A program made the translations under genes and the position numbers. The notes beneath the pieces were generated by a model, which saw only the letters and a list, made by a program, of their open reading frames with translations, was not told where the DNA came from and did no database searches. Shown one piece after another: positions 44,046-53,291 of a stretch of 64,000 bases of DNA; position 1 is the stretch's first letter; every line of letters starts with the position of its first letter. The stretch comes from Rhodococcus sp. ABRD24 (GTDB lineage Bacteria > Actinomycetota > Actinomycetes > Mycobacteriales > Mycobacteriaceae): NCBI RefSeq assembly GCF_004328705.1, contig NZ_CP035319.1, positions 372,001-436,000 on the forward strand, in the 5' to 3' direction.

Positions 44046-45776
44046 GTGCACACCTTCGAGGTCTGGGCCCCATTGCCACGTTCGGTTCACGTCCACGTCG
44101 ACGGCGACGAGCACGCCATGACACGCTCCCCTGACGGCTGGTGGCGCGCCGACATCGAGGTCAGGCGCGGCGCACGGTACGGGTACGTGCTCGACGACTC
44201 CCCCGTCGTGCTGCCCGACCCGCGGTCACCGCGTCAGCCCGACGGCGTCCACGCGTCGTCACAGCTACACGAGCTGGACCCCGCCGGCTGGACCGATACC
44301 GCCTGGACCGGGCGTCAGCTCGCGGGCAGCGTCGTCTACGAACTGCATATCGGCACCTTCACCCCGGAAGGCACATTCGACGCGGCGATCGAGCGGCTCG
44401 ACCACCTCGTCGACCTCGGTGTCGGGTTCGTCGAGCTGATGCCGGTTGCCGCATTCAACGGCACCCACAACTGGGGCTACGACGGAGTGCTCTGGTACGC
44501 CGTCCACGAAACGTACGGTGGCCCGGACGGGTTGCAGCGCTTCGTCGACGGGTGCCATCGGCGGGGTCTCGCCGTCGTACTCGACGTCGTCTACAACCAT
44601 CTCGGACCCTCGGGCAACTACCTGGACCGATACGGGCCATACCTCGCCGAGGGCGGCAACAACTGGGGCCGCACCGTCAACCTGTGCGGGCCGCAGTCGC
44701 ACGAGGTGCGCCGGTACATCGTCGAGAACGCCCTGCGCTGGTTCCATGAGTTCCACATCGATGCGTTGCGCCTGGACGCGGTGCACGCGCTGGTCGACAA
44801 CACCGCAACGCATCTGCTCGAGGAGCTGTCCGTCGAGACGCACCGGCTCTCGGCGCATCTACGACGACCGCTCACCCTGATCGCCGAGAGCGACCAGAAC
44901 GATCCGCGGCTCATCTCCTCGCGCGCCGCGGGCGGGTACGGCCTGGATGCGCAATGGGACGACGATGTCCACCATGCGATCCACGCGGCCGTTTCCGGGG
45001 AACGGCAGGGTTACTACGGCGATTTCGGCTCACTTCGAGCGATCGCCCACACCCTCACCCACGGCTACTTCCACGCGGGCGGGTACTCGACGTTCCGGGG
45101 CCGCAATCACGGCCGCCCGATCGACGTCCGCAGAATCCCCGCCGACGCGCTGCTCGCGTACACCTGTACGCACGACCAGATCGGCAACCGGGCTACCGGG
45201 GATCGTCCCGGCGCGTATCTGTCCGATGGCCAGCTGGCCGTGAAAGCGGCACTGGTGCTGTGCTCGCCATATACGCCGATGCTGTTCATGGGTGAAGAGT
45301 GGGGTGCGCGAACCCCGTTCCAGTACTTCACCTCCCACCCCGAGCCGGAACTCGGGAAGGCAACCGCGGAAGGGCGCCGCCGCGAGTTCGCCGAACACGG
45401 TTGGGATACCGACGACGTTCCGGATCCGCAGGCCCCGGGGACATTCCAGGCCTCGAAACTCGACTGGTCCGAGACCGAAATTGCCGCGCACGCCCGACTG
45501 TTGGACTGCTACCGCGCGCTCATCGCACTGCGGCACAGTCGACCCGAGCTCACCGATCCGTGGCTCGAGCATCTCACTGTCGAGTACGACGAGGGCGAAC
45601 GCTGGATCGTGTTGCGCCGACACAACTTACGCATCGTCTGCAATCTGGGCACGGACGCGGTGCGCGTCCCGATCGGAGGCACGCCCCTGCTGTGGTGGGA
45701 CCGGCCAACGCAGGACGAGACCGGTTCGGCGACCGTGGTGCCGGGTCACTCCTTCGCGGTACTCGACGCCGGATGA
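44046..45776 (+). CDS. treZ: Malto-oligosyltrehalose trehalohydrolase
   Basis: 576 residues, GH13. N-terminal beta-sandwich (FEVWAPLPRSVHVHV), then the barrel: VVYNHLGPSGNY, DALRLDAVHAL with nucleophile Asp244, LIAESDQND with acid/base Glu281, and CTHDQIGNR with Asp377. It releases trehalose from maltooligosyl trehalose made by TreY. The GTG at 44046 (VHTFEVWAP) fits the usual TreZ start; the open frame before it covers the micropeptide gene in another frame. It is 14 kb from glgX-treY, whereas many actinobacteria keep treXYZ together. If treY is truly broken, TreZ has no substrate from this pathway. Confidence 0.94.
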   Translation: MHTFEVWAPLPRSVHVHVDGDEHAMTRSPDGWWRADIEVRRGARYGYVLDDSPVVLPDPRSPRQPDGVHASSQLHELDPAGWTDTAWTGRQLAGSVVYELHIGTFTPEGTFDAAIERLDHLVDLGVGFVELMPVAAFNGTHNWGYDGVLWYAVHETYGGPDGLQRFVDGCHRRGLAVVLDVVYNHLGPSGNYLDRYGPYLAEGGNNWGRTVNLCGPQSHEVRRYIVENALRWFHEFHIDALRLDAVHALVDNTATHLLEELSVETHRLSAHLRRPLTLIAESDQNDPRLISSRAAGGYGLDAQWDDDVHHAIHAAVSGERQGYYGDFGSLRAIAHTLTHGYFHAGGYSTFRGRNHGRPIDVRRIPADALLAYTCTHDQIGNRATGDRPGAYLSDGQLAVKAALVLCSPYTPMLFMGEEWGARTPFQYFTSHPEPELGKATAEGRRREFAEHGWDTDDVPDPQAPGTFQASKLDWSETEIAAHARLLDCYRALIALRHSRPELTDPWLEHLTVEYDEGERWIVLRRHNLRIVCNLGTDAVRVPIGGTPLLWWDRPTQDETGSATVVPGHSFAVLDAG

Positions 45777-45949
45777 GCCGGGCGGTCAGAACGGCACCGC
45801 AGTGACGACTACGTTCGGACTGCGGCCGATAGGCACGGGAGCGCTGATGGACCACCGGACCGAGGGCGGCAGCGAACTCATGGATTGCGCCGCCGAATTG
45901 GGGCTCACCCGGTGGCAAGAAGGGGAGGTCTCGGCCGGGCAAAGGTGCT

Positions 45950-46102
45950 CTACACGGTGACGTCCGAGTATGGCATGTGCTCGGACACCCAGGGAAAGAC
46001 GACCTCCATGAGCAACAGCACGAACGCGACAACGAGAACGATTACCAGCACAGCCTTCACCGGCCGGGGGCCGGGCAGAGCGCGCCAGAGGTAGCCGTAC
46101 AT
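45950..46102 (-). CDS. 50-residue membrane peptide after sortase gene
   Basis: One strong transmembrane segment (KAVLVIVLVVAFVLLLMEVV, about 16-35) follows a short basic/aromatic N-terminus (MYGYLWRALPGPRP); the tail VFPWVSEHMPYSDVTV should lie outside. CAGGAG at the very end of the sortase gene serves as its RBS, with the ATG at 46102 only 3 bp after the sortase stop, so the two are coupled. Small proteins of this form are recurrent beside class E sortases in actinobacteria (recollection). Function unknown; a sortase partner is plausible. It ends in TAG. Confidence 0.78.
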   Translation of the reverse strand: MYGYLWRALPGPRPVKAVLVIVLVVAFVLLLMEVVFPWVSEHMPYSDVTV

Positions 46103-46105
46103 TGA

Positions 46106-46909
46106 TTACTCCTGCAATGCCGCGGGAATGTTGCCCGAGGACTTCGGGGTTGTTTCGACAAGAACAGCATGCACGATCAGGCGTTCGGTGTTCGAGAACA
46201 GCGGATGGCATGTGGTCAGTGTCAGCATGCTCTCCAGACCGGCGTCAGCCTCGGCCCAAGGAGTGCCGGGCAGCGGGTTGACGACATCGATGTCGGTGGG
46301 CACTGTCACGAGTCGACCCATGAGGTGAGAGTAGTCGCCGTCGGAGACGCGAGCGGCCTGCTCTGGACTCAGGCAGGCTTCTGCAGCCGCACGCCGATCG
46401 GGCGAGGCGGAGTCGAGTGGTAGCAGTCGGTATGTCATCCACTCGAACTCGGTTTCCACGACGACGGCATCGCACGCATCGAGTTGATCGAGGTGCTGGA
46501 ACACCGCACCGGTACCGATGCGATGCCCGGCGAGCGCGAAGTTTCCCGCTTCGCCGGGCATCTGAGTGTCGGGGTAGTGGCCGGGGCCGGCCCGCAGGTC
46601 CTCGTTGCGGATGCCCTCGACGACGGCGTACGCGACGTCGAGGGTGGGAAAATGTACCCGTGCGAACCCTTCGCCGAGTACCGGGGCCGACGGGACGACC
46701 GGCTTGTCACCGGCCCCCCCGTCGCCCCAGGATTCCTCCAGGCCGCTGTTGACCTCATCCTGCAGCCGCCCAGAGACGATACTGGTCCAGAACGCCTCGT
46801 AGACAACGAACAACAGGATGACGGTCCCTGCCGTGAGGAGCAGCTCCCCGATGACCTGGCCAACACTCGGCCGGGTCCGATCTGGTACCGGAACCTTGGT
46901 ATCGCTCAC
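46106..46909 (-). CDS. Class E sortase
   Basis: 267 residues. The N-terminal membrane anchor ELLLTAGTVILLFVVYEAFW (about 21-40) is followed by the sortase barrel with catalytic His in NFALAGHRIGTG, catalytic Cys in TLTTCHPLFSN and Arg in TERLIVHA. TLTTCHP and the single N-terminal anchor fit class E. Sortases join a cell-wall precursor to the Thr of sorting motifs. The presumed substrate is the LPVTG protein encoded 335 bp upstream. The GTG at 46909 is chosen because GGAAGGGG precedes it; the frame extends to 46978 but would overlap the 47-residue peptide gene. Confidence 0.9.
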   Translation of the reverse strand: MSDTKVPVPDRTRPSVGQVIGELLLTAGTVILLFVVYEAFWTSIVSGRLQDEVNSGLEESWGDGGAGDKPVVPSAPVLGEGFARVHFPTLDVAYAVVEGIRNEDLRAGPGHYPDTQMPGEAGNFALAGHRIGTGAVFQHLDQLDACDAVVVETEFEWMTYRLLPLDSASPDRRAAAEACLSPEQAARVSDGDYSHLMGRLVTVPTDIDVVNPLPGTPWAEADAGLESMLTLTTCHPLFSNTERLIVHAVLVETTPKSSGNIPAALQE

Positions 46910-46940
46910 AGACCGGGGCCCCTTCCACGGACGCGTCGAA

Positions 46941-47084
46941 CTAGTTGCCCAGGTTGATCGTGGCGCTTCCTGTGCCACCGAGCAGATCGTAGAGGAGGAC
47001 GGACAGTCGACCGAGCCCGTCGATCGCGGCAGAACCGGTGGTCTGGATGTTCTCGATCACAAGCGAAATCGGGATGCTGAACAC
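46941..47084 (-). CDS. 47-residue peptide between adhesin and sortase genes
   Basis: Hydrophobic, nearly neutral peptide: starts MFSIPISLVIENIQTTG, has a central LSVLLYDLLGGTG and ends ATINLGN. GAAGGAGAG lies about 8 bases before the GTG at 47084, and it sits in an otherwise tight minus-strand gene string, so expression is likely. No signal sequence or sorting motif. An amphipathic helical layout with a Gly-containing turn recalls corynebacterial PorA/PorH-type pore peptides in size and composition only. It could equally be a toxin-like or structural peptide. Not recognised. Confidence 0.6.
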   Translation of the reverse strand: MFSIPISLVIENIQTTGSAAIDGLGRLSVLLYDLLGGTGSATINLGN

Positions 47085-47244
47085 GGAAAGCTCTCCTTCG
47101 AGGGGCGGCCGAGCGATCGGCCGCAGAATGGGTGGTCCGCTGGTGAGCGGGATTCAATCGAGTTGGCATGAGCCCGGGGCGGGCGCGACCAGCAACGTCG
47201 CACCCGCCCCGGCACAGTGTGCCGGCTGGGGGATTACCCCTCGC

Positions 47245-50200
47245 CTACGCCTTCCTGCGGCTACGCACTGTGAGCCATGTGCCACCGGCGATCAGCGCTA
47301 GCGCTGCACCGGCCAGCCAGATGACGTTCGCACCTGTCACCGGCAAGGAACGAGACTGGTCCGGCTCGGCCGCAGCCGACTTGCCGGGAGCCGGCTTGCC
47401 AGGAGCACCGTTGTGACCCGAGTCGCCCGGCTTGGACGGCTGTTCCGGCGAACCAGGCACGCCCGGCACACTGGGACCAACAGGAGCTGGTCCCCCGGAG
47501 CCCGATCCCGTCGGGATCGACGATCCGTCCCACGGCAGGAGCGGAATCGGGATCGGGATGATGATCAGCCCGTTGCTGCTGGTCTTGTTCTCGAGTCCCA
47601 GCACCACTGATTCGTTCGCGGTACCGGTCAGGATGACAGAAACTCCGGTCGGCTCGCCCTCGATCTTGACGACGTCCGCGCTTCCTTCCTTGACGCTCCA
47701 CACCACGTCACCCCACTTGACGTTGCTCACGTCAGTGCGGGCGCCGGTCTCGACAAAGGTGATCTCAGTGTCGAGTGGGAACTGAACCCGGCCGTCGACG
47801 ACTGCGGCGTCGCACTTGGTGGTCGGTGTGGCCGAAACGCCCGGCTTGACATCGAGAACGCAGGAACGCGCCTCGTCATCGACATCCGTCCACGTGGCCG
47901 TGACCTGGAAGGTCGTGGACTCGTGCCCGGAAACCTGGTTGCCCTTCGGCCCGGTCACGATCTTGTCGATGTCCACGTCAGTGGTCGGAATCGGGCGGTT
48001 ACGGATCTCCACCAGAGCCTCGTCGCCTGCAACAACCTGGACGGTGTCACGGTCGCCAGGCTCACCGGCATCCGCGGCCACGTAGTAGAACGGCCGCGCC
48101 CAGTCCATACCGGGCAGGGCATCGGGGTCGACCTCGGCGAAAGTGATCACAGTGTTCCGCGGCAGAACGTCGCCGGACTTCCAGCTCCAGCCGTTTCCGG
48201 CGTTGAGGGTGATCGTCTCACCCACCGCCGGGAAATCGGTTCCTGCTGGGAGCGCAGGATCGATTCCCTTGATCCGGACGTCGAACTCGGCACCCTCGGG
48301 CAGGTCAGCATCGGTGGCGGGAATGGGATCCGCGCCGTCGAAGATGAACTTCGTGAACTCGACCGAGCCGTTCTTCCACAAGGCCTCGTTCGTCAGGGTG
48401 ACGAGACGACCCTCGGTCGGGTCGTCGGAGACGATGCCCGTCGCGGCGCCCTCGGAATTCGTGACGAGCCAGGATTCCCCGCTCGGATCGGTGGCCCACG
48501 AGATCGTGCCCCACTCGACTCCGGCGACGTCGGGACGCCCGGTTTCGGTGAAGGTCACCTCGGTGCCGACGGGAAGGTCGACGCCGAGCGGCGTGGCCAC
48601 GCCGTTCTTGACGGTCAAGTCCTTGGTGACGAAGTTGACGCCGTCCTTCCAACGGGCCTGGACCGTGAACTCCACGTCGTCACCGACGGCCTCGGCGGCC
48701 TCGCCGCCGACCTGCTTGAGGATGCGCAGAGTGCCGTCGTTGGTGTCGACGAAGTTCGTCAGCTCGACCTTGCCCGGGTCCTTGCCGATGGTCACCACGG
48801 CCTTGCCGGCGTCACCGATCGTCACGTTCCCGGAGAATACGGGCACGCCCCAGGCGAGACCGTTACCGTTCGCCGGAACCGTCTCGGTCAGCGTGACCTT
48901 GGTTCCGCCGGGCAGGTTCACGCCGAACGGAACCGCGGTGCCGTCGGCCGGGAGCTTCAGCGTCTTGGACTGCGGCTTTCCGTCCGCGTTCCAGCTTGCG
49001 GTCACGTCGAACGTCTTCGGCACGGCCTTGTCGAATGCCTTGGGCCCCGTGAGCTTCTTGCTCAACTCGAAGGTGCCCATGGTGATCTTGGCCTCGTTGG
49101 TGACGGAGACCGTGTTCGCCGCGGCATTGGTGCCGATGGTGAGTGTCTTCGGATTGATCACCGGCTCCGACCACGTCACGCGGTCAGTGTTCAGCGGCTT
49201 GACCTCGGTGAAGGTGACCTTCGCTCCGATGGGCAAGTCGCTCAGGTCATAGTGCTGACCGTTCTTCAGCGTGAACTCGCGCGACTCGCTGCCCGCGTTG
49301 CTGTCACCGTTGGCGATCTGCGCCTTGATGACGAAGGACTCGTCGCCCGCGAGCCCACCCATTCCGTCACCGATGACGGTCTTGACGATCTTCGCCGAAC
49401 CCAGGACCGCCTTGTTGACCAGCTTGACCTCGACGTTGCTCTTCGGCGCGATGCTCACCACCGCCTGGGTGCGATCCGCGTTGAGGACCACGCCCGGTGC
49501 TTCGCGGAACTTCCCCTGCTCGAAGTGGACGCCGTCCACCTTGGGCAGGTCGATCTCGGACAGGCGGATCTGCCAGCCGGTGCCGCGGGCGTTGACTCCG
49601 CTGACCGGCGTTCCGTCCGCCTTCACCTTGATGTTGTAGGTGCTGTACGGGGCGTCGGTCGCCGGATTCTTCCCGGGGGCGAACTCCTCGACCTTCACCG
49701 TGAACTCCGTGCCCTCCGGGAACTGCTCGGAGGAGGAATCGATCTGCTTCAGCAGCGAGAACGAACCGCGCGACACACCCTGACCGGTGCCGCCACCGCC
49801 CCACTCCTGCTTCACGCTCTGCACCGACTGCGTCTTGCCGTTGTAGAAGACCGAGTTGCCGTACACCGTGCCGCGCTCATCCAGTCCGCCACTGCTGGTG
49901 CAGAGGGTGTACTCGATGAAGTAGCGCGTCTCACGGTTGTAGTCGTCCGCCCCCTTCGGCAGGGTAATTGCGATCCCGGTGTCGTCGCCATTGCGCGTGA
50001 CTGTGGTGTCCTTGGTCAGGTCACGCTCCGGATGAACCTTGCCGTCGCCAAGGAAGTCCTTCGCGACAACCTTGAAATTGAGGTCCTTCTTCAGATCGCC
50101 GCTGACCTCGCACACCGCCAAGGACTTGGAGAACGTGTCGGTGATGACCGCCGGTGCGTCGAGGCCCTCGAGAGTGTGTCCGGAGACCTGCACCTTCCAG

Positions 50201-51969
50201 TCGATCGTCGTGCCGGCCGGCTGCATCTCACCGGCGACGTCCTTCGGCACAGTGTTGAGCGTGCCGGCCTTGCCGCCCTCGAACTTGGGCCCCGTCACCT
50301 TTGCGGGTGTCGACTTTCCGTTGACGACCGCCGTGTTCGTGAACTCGTTCGTGGTGTCCGGCACCTTCTTGTCGCCGAGGCAGGTCCGGAACTTCACGAA
50401 GTAGTACTGCTTCGAGTCCTGCTCGATCTTGTCCTTCGGCGTGATGGTCATAGTGAAGGACTTGGCACCCGCCGTGGCGGCGGAAGCGTCGATGTCGAAC
50501 TCGGAGGTGACGTTGACGTGGTTGGTTGTTTCACCGTTCAGCCCGGGCAGACGGTTCGCGCGCCAGATCGTCGGATTGAGGCCGCCCACGCAGACCTCAT
50601 GGTTGGCACTGAAAGTCTCCGCGATTGTGACCTTCTGGTCGGGCAGGCTAGCGATGAAGGTACCCGGGACCGTGATGCTCCAGTCGATCTCGTTGTACCG
50701 CGTGCCCCACGCCCAATCGCCGGACTTCGATGGCCCCGTCTGCGGTTCCCAGTCCTGGCCGACGCCTACCGAGCCCACGGTGTTCCCGCCAATGGTCACA
50801 GAGTTGTTGTAGAGAGTGCCCTTAGGGTCCACTTCGCCGCTCGCTGTACAGGAGGTGTACTCGACGCGGTAGAGCTTGTCCCTCTCGAAGGGACCACCGT
50901 TATTGATCGCGATGCTGACCGGAGCACCGGCGGCAGACTGGGTGACGCTGACGCCGTTGGCGACGGGCTTGAGATCGTTCGGTCGGCCGGACAGCAGCTT
51001 CGCGTCGACCTTGCCGTCGCACAGCTTCATGTTTGCCGAGAGCGCATCGCTCAGGGTCACCGAACCGGTGTTGCTCGAATCCAGAGCAGCCAGGTCTGCG
51101 CCAGGGATGTCGATGGTCCAACGCACCGCTTGCTTGTTGCCCTGGAGCTGGCCGGACTTCTTTGCCGCGCCGATGACGCTGCCGTCGCCGATTCCACCAC
51201 CGCCGGGCAGCTCGTGCGTCACCTCGTACGTGCCGTTGATCGTGAAGTCAACCGTCTTGGAGGTGGTGTACTTGACCGCCTTCGTGTAGACGAAGAAATC
51301 GCCCTTCACATCTTCGGGGCGTTCCGTCACCGCCTCGGAGAGCACACAGGTCATGACATTGGTGGCAGCCACCAGCTCGCAGGTGCCCCAGACCGCGTCT
51401 TCGCCCTTGAGCTGGATCGTCTGGTTGGAGCCGAGCTTCAATACGTCAGGGAACTTGATCGTGAACTGGTCACCCGGCTTCGGAGTGGCCTTGCTCGCAT
51501 CCCACGTGCCGTGCACCTCGACGGAGTCCCCGACCGTGATCTGCTCGCCGGGATTTCCCTCGACCTTGATCTCGGTTATCTCGACCTTGATGTCGGGATT
51601 GAGTCCGAGCGGCGTGACCGCCGCGCCTCGCTTCGCCGTCGTGGGTGCCACGCTCGTCGTGGTCGCGGGCGACCCTGACGTGGACGCAGCCGGCGCCTTC
51701 GTCGTGGTCGCGGGCGCGTCTGACGTGGTCGCGGGCGATTCTGACGTGGGCGCGGCCGGAGTCGAACTCCGTTCCGCCGAAGAGGATGGACTCTTCACTG
51801 TTGGCGTCGGAGTGGAGGTGGTCGAGGTCCCGACTTCTTGCGCCGAGGCAACCGGGGCGAATGAGAACGAAGACACGACCAGCGCCAGGACCGCAAGGAT
51901 CATCCCCAGCGCCGCCCACCGAGACACCACCCCCTCTCCGGCACGACGCAGGAGGACACGGTTACGCAT
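47245..51969 (-). CDS. LPVTG-anchored surface adhesin with DUF5979-like repeats
   Basis: 1574 residues. Signal peptide 1-43 (LGMILAVLALVVSSFSFAPV, then ASA), a Ser/Thr/Pro/Ala-rich segment (about 44-120), large beta-rich N-terminal modules of the SdrG/Ig-like adhesin kind (about 120-760), then about six DUF5979/SpaA-like repeats beginning FSLLKQID, AKIVKTVI, FELSKKLTG, LRILKQVGG, VEFTKFIFD and VDIDKIVTG. A Pro/Gly-rich wall-spanning region precedes the sorting signal LPVTG, hydrophobic helix (IWLAGAALALIAGGTWLTV) and RSRRKA tail. The ATG at 51969 follows GGAAGG. The lysines early in each repeat could form isopeptide bonds as in pilins. The sortase lies downstream, so this should be its substrate. 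Ligand unknown. Confidence 0.92.
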   Translation of the reverse strand: MRNRVLLRRAGEGVVSRWAALGMILAVLALVVSSFSFAPVASAQEVGTSTTSTPTPTVKSPSSSAERSSTPAAPTSESPATTSDAPATTTKAPAASTSGSPATTTSVAPTTAKRGAAVTPLGLNPDIKVEITEIKVEGNPGEQITVGDSVEVHGTWDASKATPKPGDQFTIKFPDVLKLGSNQTIQLKGEDAVWGTCELVAATNVMTCVLSEAVTERPEDVKGDFFVYTKAVKYTTSKTVDFTINGTYEVTHELPGGGGIGDGSVIGAAKKSGQLQGNKQAVRWTIDIPGADLAALDSSNTGSVTLSDALSANMKLCDGKVDAKLLSGRPNDLKPVANGVSVTQSAAGAPVSIAINNGGPFERDKLYRVEYTSCTASGEVDPKGTLYNNSVTIGGNTVGSVGVGQDWEPQTGPSKSGDWAWGTRYNEIDWSITVPGTFIASLPDQKVTIAETFSANHEVCVGGLNPTIWRANRLPGLNGETTNHVNVTSEFDIDASAATAGAKSFTMTITPKDKIEQDSKQYYFVKFRTCLGDKKVPDTTNEFTNTAVVNGKSTPAKVTGPKFEGGKAGTLNTVPKDVAGEMQPAGTTIDWKVQVSGHTLEGLDAPAVITDTFSKSLAVCEVSGDLKKDLNFKVVAKDFLGDGKVHPERDLTKDTTVTRNGDDTGIAITLPKGADDYNRETRYFIEYTLCTSSGGLDERGTVYGNSVFYNGKTQSVQSVKQEWGGGGTGQGVSRGSFSLLKQIDSSSEQFPEGTEFTVKVEEFAPGKNPATDAPYSTYNIKVKADGTPVSGVNARGTGWQIRLSEIDLPKVDGVHFEQGKFREAPGVVLNADRTQAVVSIAPKSNVEVKLVNKAVLGSAKIVKTVIGDGMGGLAGDESFVIKAQIANGDSNAGSESREFTLKNGQHYDLSDLPIGAKVTFTEVKPLNTDRVTWSEPVINPKTLTIGTNAAANTVSVTNEAKITMGTFELSKKLTGPKAFDKAVPKTFDVTASWNADGKPQSKTLKLPADGTAVPFGVNLPGGTKVTLTETVPANGNGLAWGVPVFSGNVTIGDAGKAVVTIGKDPGKVELTNFVDTNDGTLRILKQVGGEAAEAVGDDVEFTVQARWKDGVNFVTKDLTVKNGVATPLGVDLPVGTEVTFTETGRPDVAGVEWGTISWATDPSGESWLVTNSEGAATGIVSDDPTEGRLVTLTNEALWKNGSVEFTKFIFDGADPIPATDADLPEGAEFDVRIKGIDPALPAGTDFPAVGETITLNAGNGWSWKSGDVLPRNTVITFAEVDPDALPGMDWARPFYYVAADAGEPGDRDTVQVVAGDEALVEIRNRPIPTTDVDIDKIVTGPKGNQVSGHESTTFQVTATWTDVDDEARSCVLDVKPGVSATPTTKCDAAVVDGRVQFPLDTEITFVETGARTDVSNVKWGDVVWSVKEGSADVVKIEGEPTGVSVILTGTANESVVLGLENKTSSNGLIIIPIPIPLLPWDGSSIPTGSGSGGPAPVGPSVPGVPGSPEQPSKPGDSGHNGAPGKPAPGKSAAAEPDQSRSLPVTGANVIWLAGAALALIAGGTWLTVRSRRKA

Positions 51970-52739
51970 CAGGTACACCTTCCGTTCAACACACATGATT
52001 GCTCGCACGCCCAACCAGAGGTCGGCGACGGACTACGGAAAAATCGGACAGCTATTTGGTATACACGAGACAGCAGAATGCACGGTGATACACGAAGTCC
52101 CACCACGGGTGCGAAACAGCGCTACCGAATCGACGGAAAACACGCTGAGCACTGGACAATTCGGAACCGCGTCGATGCTCGACATGCGGCGAGTAGCACC
52201 CGCGGGCCGACCGCAACTTCACCCTCGAAATCACCCCGTAGCCGACCGCGGCACCACCCTGGAGATCGTCCGCCTATGGGGCACAAGTGATCCACGGCAC
52301 ACGAATGCAGCGTTCCGCTTGCCTTACCTTCAGGCAGCGGAATCACGTCGCATGTGACGTACGACACTGCGCGAGAGGACATCTGGTCCGGAGAGGATAT
52401 GACGCTTGCAGGCATGGCGGGCGGCCTGTCAACAATTCATCAACAGCCGGTTCGATGAGATATCTTGCCAAGCCCCGGGTTTGACGGAGACAACGAACAT
52501 CCGGACGGATGCCGAGGCTCGGAACAAGGCGATTGTTCACATCGGCGACCAAATCGGCGCCCATTTCCGAAGCGCTACGCAGCTGAGTCGAACGCGCCGA
52601 AACCGATGAAGGGCTGTGACCCGCGGCACGACGACAACCTACGACGCGGGCGGGATCGCTGAACTCCCCCGCAAAGTTCGTGAGATGTGGCGGGCGGAAA
52701 GAATCTTGACGCGACGTCCAGCCGACCTGCGACACGCCG
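51970..52739. other. Long upstream region of adhesin operon, no supportable gene
   Basis: About 770 bp of somewhat lower-GC sequence. No frame combines an RBS, codon bias and a recognised product. It holds an imperfect hairpin at 52313-52342 (TTCCGCTTGCCT, seven-base loop, AGGCAGCGGAA; one bulge). It should contain the adhesin promoter and a long leader, or debris around the IS3 relic. Confidence 0.5.
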
Positions 52740-52980
52740 ACCACGACCGGTGCCGCGATCTCGCCGCCCACACACTACGCCGCCAAGACCCGTCCCGAGT
52801 CCGCCCGCACAGAACGCAATCGTGCGCTGACCGAGCAGATCACCACCGTCCGCCGAAAGAACCACGGCACCTTCGGGTCCGCGGGATCCACGCCCAACTG
52901 CTACGCCAGGAAATGTCGGTCATCCGCCGCACCATAGAACGATTGACGCGAAAGGCCGGTGCGAAAGATGCAGTGCGAGT
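52740..52980 (+). pseudogene. IS3-family transposase OrfB fragment
   Basis: The frame through 52740-52880 reads SPPTHYAAKTRPESARTERN, then LTEQITTVRRKNHGTFGSAG, the start of IS3-type OrfB (family pattern STYYAAKxRPPSAR). After a frameshift near 52880 the adjoining frame continues with GIHAQLLRQE, RRTIERLTRKAGAKDAVR, the end of the HTH_21 region. The DDE core is absent. A relic of past transposition between the adhesin locus and the exporter gene. Confidence 0.78.
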
Positions 52981-53291
52981 AGAACGTGCGTATCAACCGC
53001 CGATCGAAGCGATGTCGCCGGTGGCGACTGCCGCCGATCCTGCCCAAATCTTCTGCAGCAGAATAGAACACGGTTACGGAGTCCTTCCGCGCACCAAGAG
53101 CAGTCCAGCACCGGCCGGCTACCGCGCTCCCCGTCTCACTCTCAAAGTCACCCGGCGTTTCACCCCCGCAACGGGTTCGCTGCCGAAATGTACACGCGGA
53201 GAATGAGACCGGTACCACAATTTGCACTTGATCAGCGACGATCAGGGCTACCCCGATCGTCGACCGGGGCAGCCCGCATCGCCTCTGAGAA
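52981..53291. other. Intergenic stretch, nothing recognised
   Basis: Between the IS3 relic and the exporter gene end. The plus-strand frame running through it continues the relic frame to 53206 but shows no known domain. No clear terminator was seen. Confidence 0.5.

Noticed and set aside
47923..51678. 1251-codon plus-strand open frame opposite the adhesin
   Set aside because: Composition is Arg/His/Val-rich and domain-free; the minus-strand adhesin has signal peptide, repeats and sorting signal.
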